This document shows positions 30,207 through 31,061 of a stretch of DNA of 31,061 nt, piece by piece. This stretch comes from CAG-390 sp045636385 (GTDB lineage: Bacteria; Bacillota; Clostridia; Oscillospirales; CAG-272), in the NCBI GenBank assembly GCA_045636385.1, contig JAZTXK010000012.1, forward strand, positions 1-31,061, in the 5' to 3' direction. How positions within the stretch are numbered: position 1 is the first letter of the stretch; the number at the start of each line of letters is the position of its first letter. A model generated the notes under the pieces. It was not told where the DNA came from. It did not search any database and was given only the letters and a program-made list of their open reading frames with translations. Made by a program: the position numbers and the translations under genes.

Positions 30207-31061
30207 TCAGATCTGTCTTGTGATCTTATCCGAATGGTATGCACTGCCCTTGCCCGTTGGACCCGCAAGCTGAACCTCGCGCCACTTGTTTTCGTATTCC
30301 TTGATCTCGTCGGAAACGGGGGTATACTCGCGCTTGCCGAAATACTCGGTCTTGAAGGACTCGGTCTGCTCGACCTGTGCCTCGATAAGCGACGCGGGAG
30401 CGAGACCCATAAGGTAGCTTCTCATTGCGATACCCTCTCCCGCGCAGATGCGCTGAAGCAGAGGGAAATAGTGAGTCAAAAGGAACTGTGCGTAATAAAC
30501 AAGACGGAGATCGCCGTAGCAGCGGTACTGGCGCTTGTATTCGTCGCCCGTAGCCTCAACGGCAACGGTCTTGCCCGCCTTGAGTGCCGCCAGAATGGAC
30601 TCGACGCTGTTATCCTTGGCAAAGCAGATGGTGAAGATATGGGGGAACGTCTCGGCTCCGACTATTCCGTGAACGTCGCTCGAGCCGACGACGGGGAATT
30701 TTACGCCCTCTGCGAGAAGCTCGGCGCGGAGATTGATCGAGAAATTGATACCGATCTGTCCCATTCCGCCGACAAGCTCGTATGCGTCGTACATTCCGCT
30801 CTTCAGGATGATGCGTGCGAATGCTTCCTGAACGTTGAACACTCTCGATGCTCCAGGTTTCCAGAAGGGATGGGGGAAGATGGCAAGTCCGCCCGCCTCG
30901 TGAACGCGGTCGGTGATCCACATCTGGCGCGAATATCTCTCGCGGTACTGCTCGGGCACGTCTGCGGGAACCTTTTTGATATATTCGTCAGCCTCGGCGC
31001 GGCATTTTGCCTCGTCCTTGCAGTAGAGCGCGGCAACGCTCGACTTACCGCCGACGTGAAC
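30207..31061 (-). CDS. PHP-domain hydrolase-like protein (5' part outside window)
   Basis: The frame is open to the right edge of the window, so the N-terminus is missing; the GTG at 30959 is internal. The visible 284 residues show PHP-type metal motifs: HEAGGLAIFPHPFW and VVGSSDVHG, which fit the third and later metal-binding His/Asp clusters of PHP phosphoesterases. The first HxH motif would be off-window. The C-terminal half (FLLTHYFPLLQRICAGEG...) is helical and unassigned. It is co-transcribed with the AI-2E gene 14 bp downstream. The substrate is unknown. Confidence 0.8.
   Translation of the reverse strand, partial: VHVGGKSSVAALYCKDEAKCRAEADEYIKKVPADVPEQYRERYSRQMWITDRVHEAGGLAIFPHPFWKPGASRVFNVQEAFARIILKSGMYDAYELVGGMGQIGINFSINLRAELLAEGVKFPVVGSSDVHGIVGAETFPHIFTICFAKDNSVESILAALKAGKTVAVEATGDEYKRQYRCYGDLRLVYYAQFLLTHYFPLLQRICAGEGIAMRSYLMGLAPASLIEAQVEQTESFKTEYFGKREYTPVSDEIKEYENKWREVQLAGPTGKGSAYHSDKITRQI

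Overview
The window looks like chromosome from a low-to-mid GC Gram-positive anaerobe of the class Clostridia, possibly a gut Oscillospirales-type lineage (inferred from gene content, not proven). The supporting signs are strong AGGAGG-type ribosome sites with ATG, GTG and TTG starts, a holB-ricT-trmN6 block resembling the tmk-yaaT-yabB region of Bacillus, a FeoA/FeoB/FeoB-associated iron cassette, a Firmicutes-style pilus operon, Cna-B surface protein architecture, and lipoproteins with short lipoboxes. No phage, transposase, CRISPR array or rRNA was seen.

Layout. (1) Positions 1-5037, plus strand: the 3' part of a type IV pilus operon. It holds a transglutaminase-like secreted protein with a long TEPITTPV repeat (cut by the window edge), a GspF/PilC inner-membrane protein, four small pseudopilin-like proteins and a PilT-type ATPase, closed by a strong terminator. 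(2) Positions 5115-12153, minus strand: two large paralogous secreted proteins with VWA-like domains, one carrying Cna-B repeats and a sortase signal and the other carrying a second VWA-like domain but no anchor. A small 136-aa cytoplasmic-looking gene lies between them. All three genes start from the same 41-bp promoter block, which carries a 12-bp-period direct repeat in place of a -35 box. (3) Positions 12278-18575, minus strand: housekeeping genes holB, ricT, a 2[4Fe-4S] ferredoxin, trmN6, a HAD phosphatase, a TtcA-like tRNA thiolase and a TIM-barrel hydrolase-like protein. (4) Positions 18811-24489, minus strand: a probable long operon of a GntR/YtrA-type repressor, ABC ATPase, permease, three small single-span proteins, three lipoproteins and a TraX-family membrane protein, preceded by a consensus promoter with operator-like repeats. 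(5) Positions 24540-27196, minus strand: feoA, feoB and a FeoB-associated Cys-rich protein, with two copies of a 16-bp metalloregulator-like palindrome. (6) Positions 27200-27807: a gene-poor stretch with an ordered array of small hairpins, a broken 3' piece of tRNA-Lys and an intact tRNA-Lys(UUU). (7) Positions 27861-31061, minus strand: a PepSY/YpeB-like protein, an AI-2E family permease and a PHP-type hydrolase cut by the window edge.

The most notable signal is the shared 41-bp promoter block upstream of the two VWA proteins and the small gene between them. It implies one regulator, not visible here, switching on a surface-protein set next to the pilus operon. The VWA-like domains are themselves odd: all three have lost the acidic/serine MIDAS metal site in the same way. 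Gene functions are inferred from motifs seen in the translations; no database search was run.
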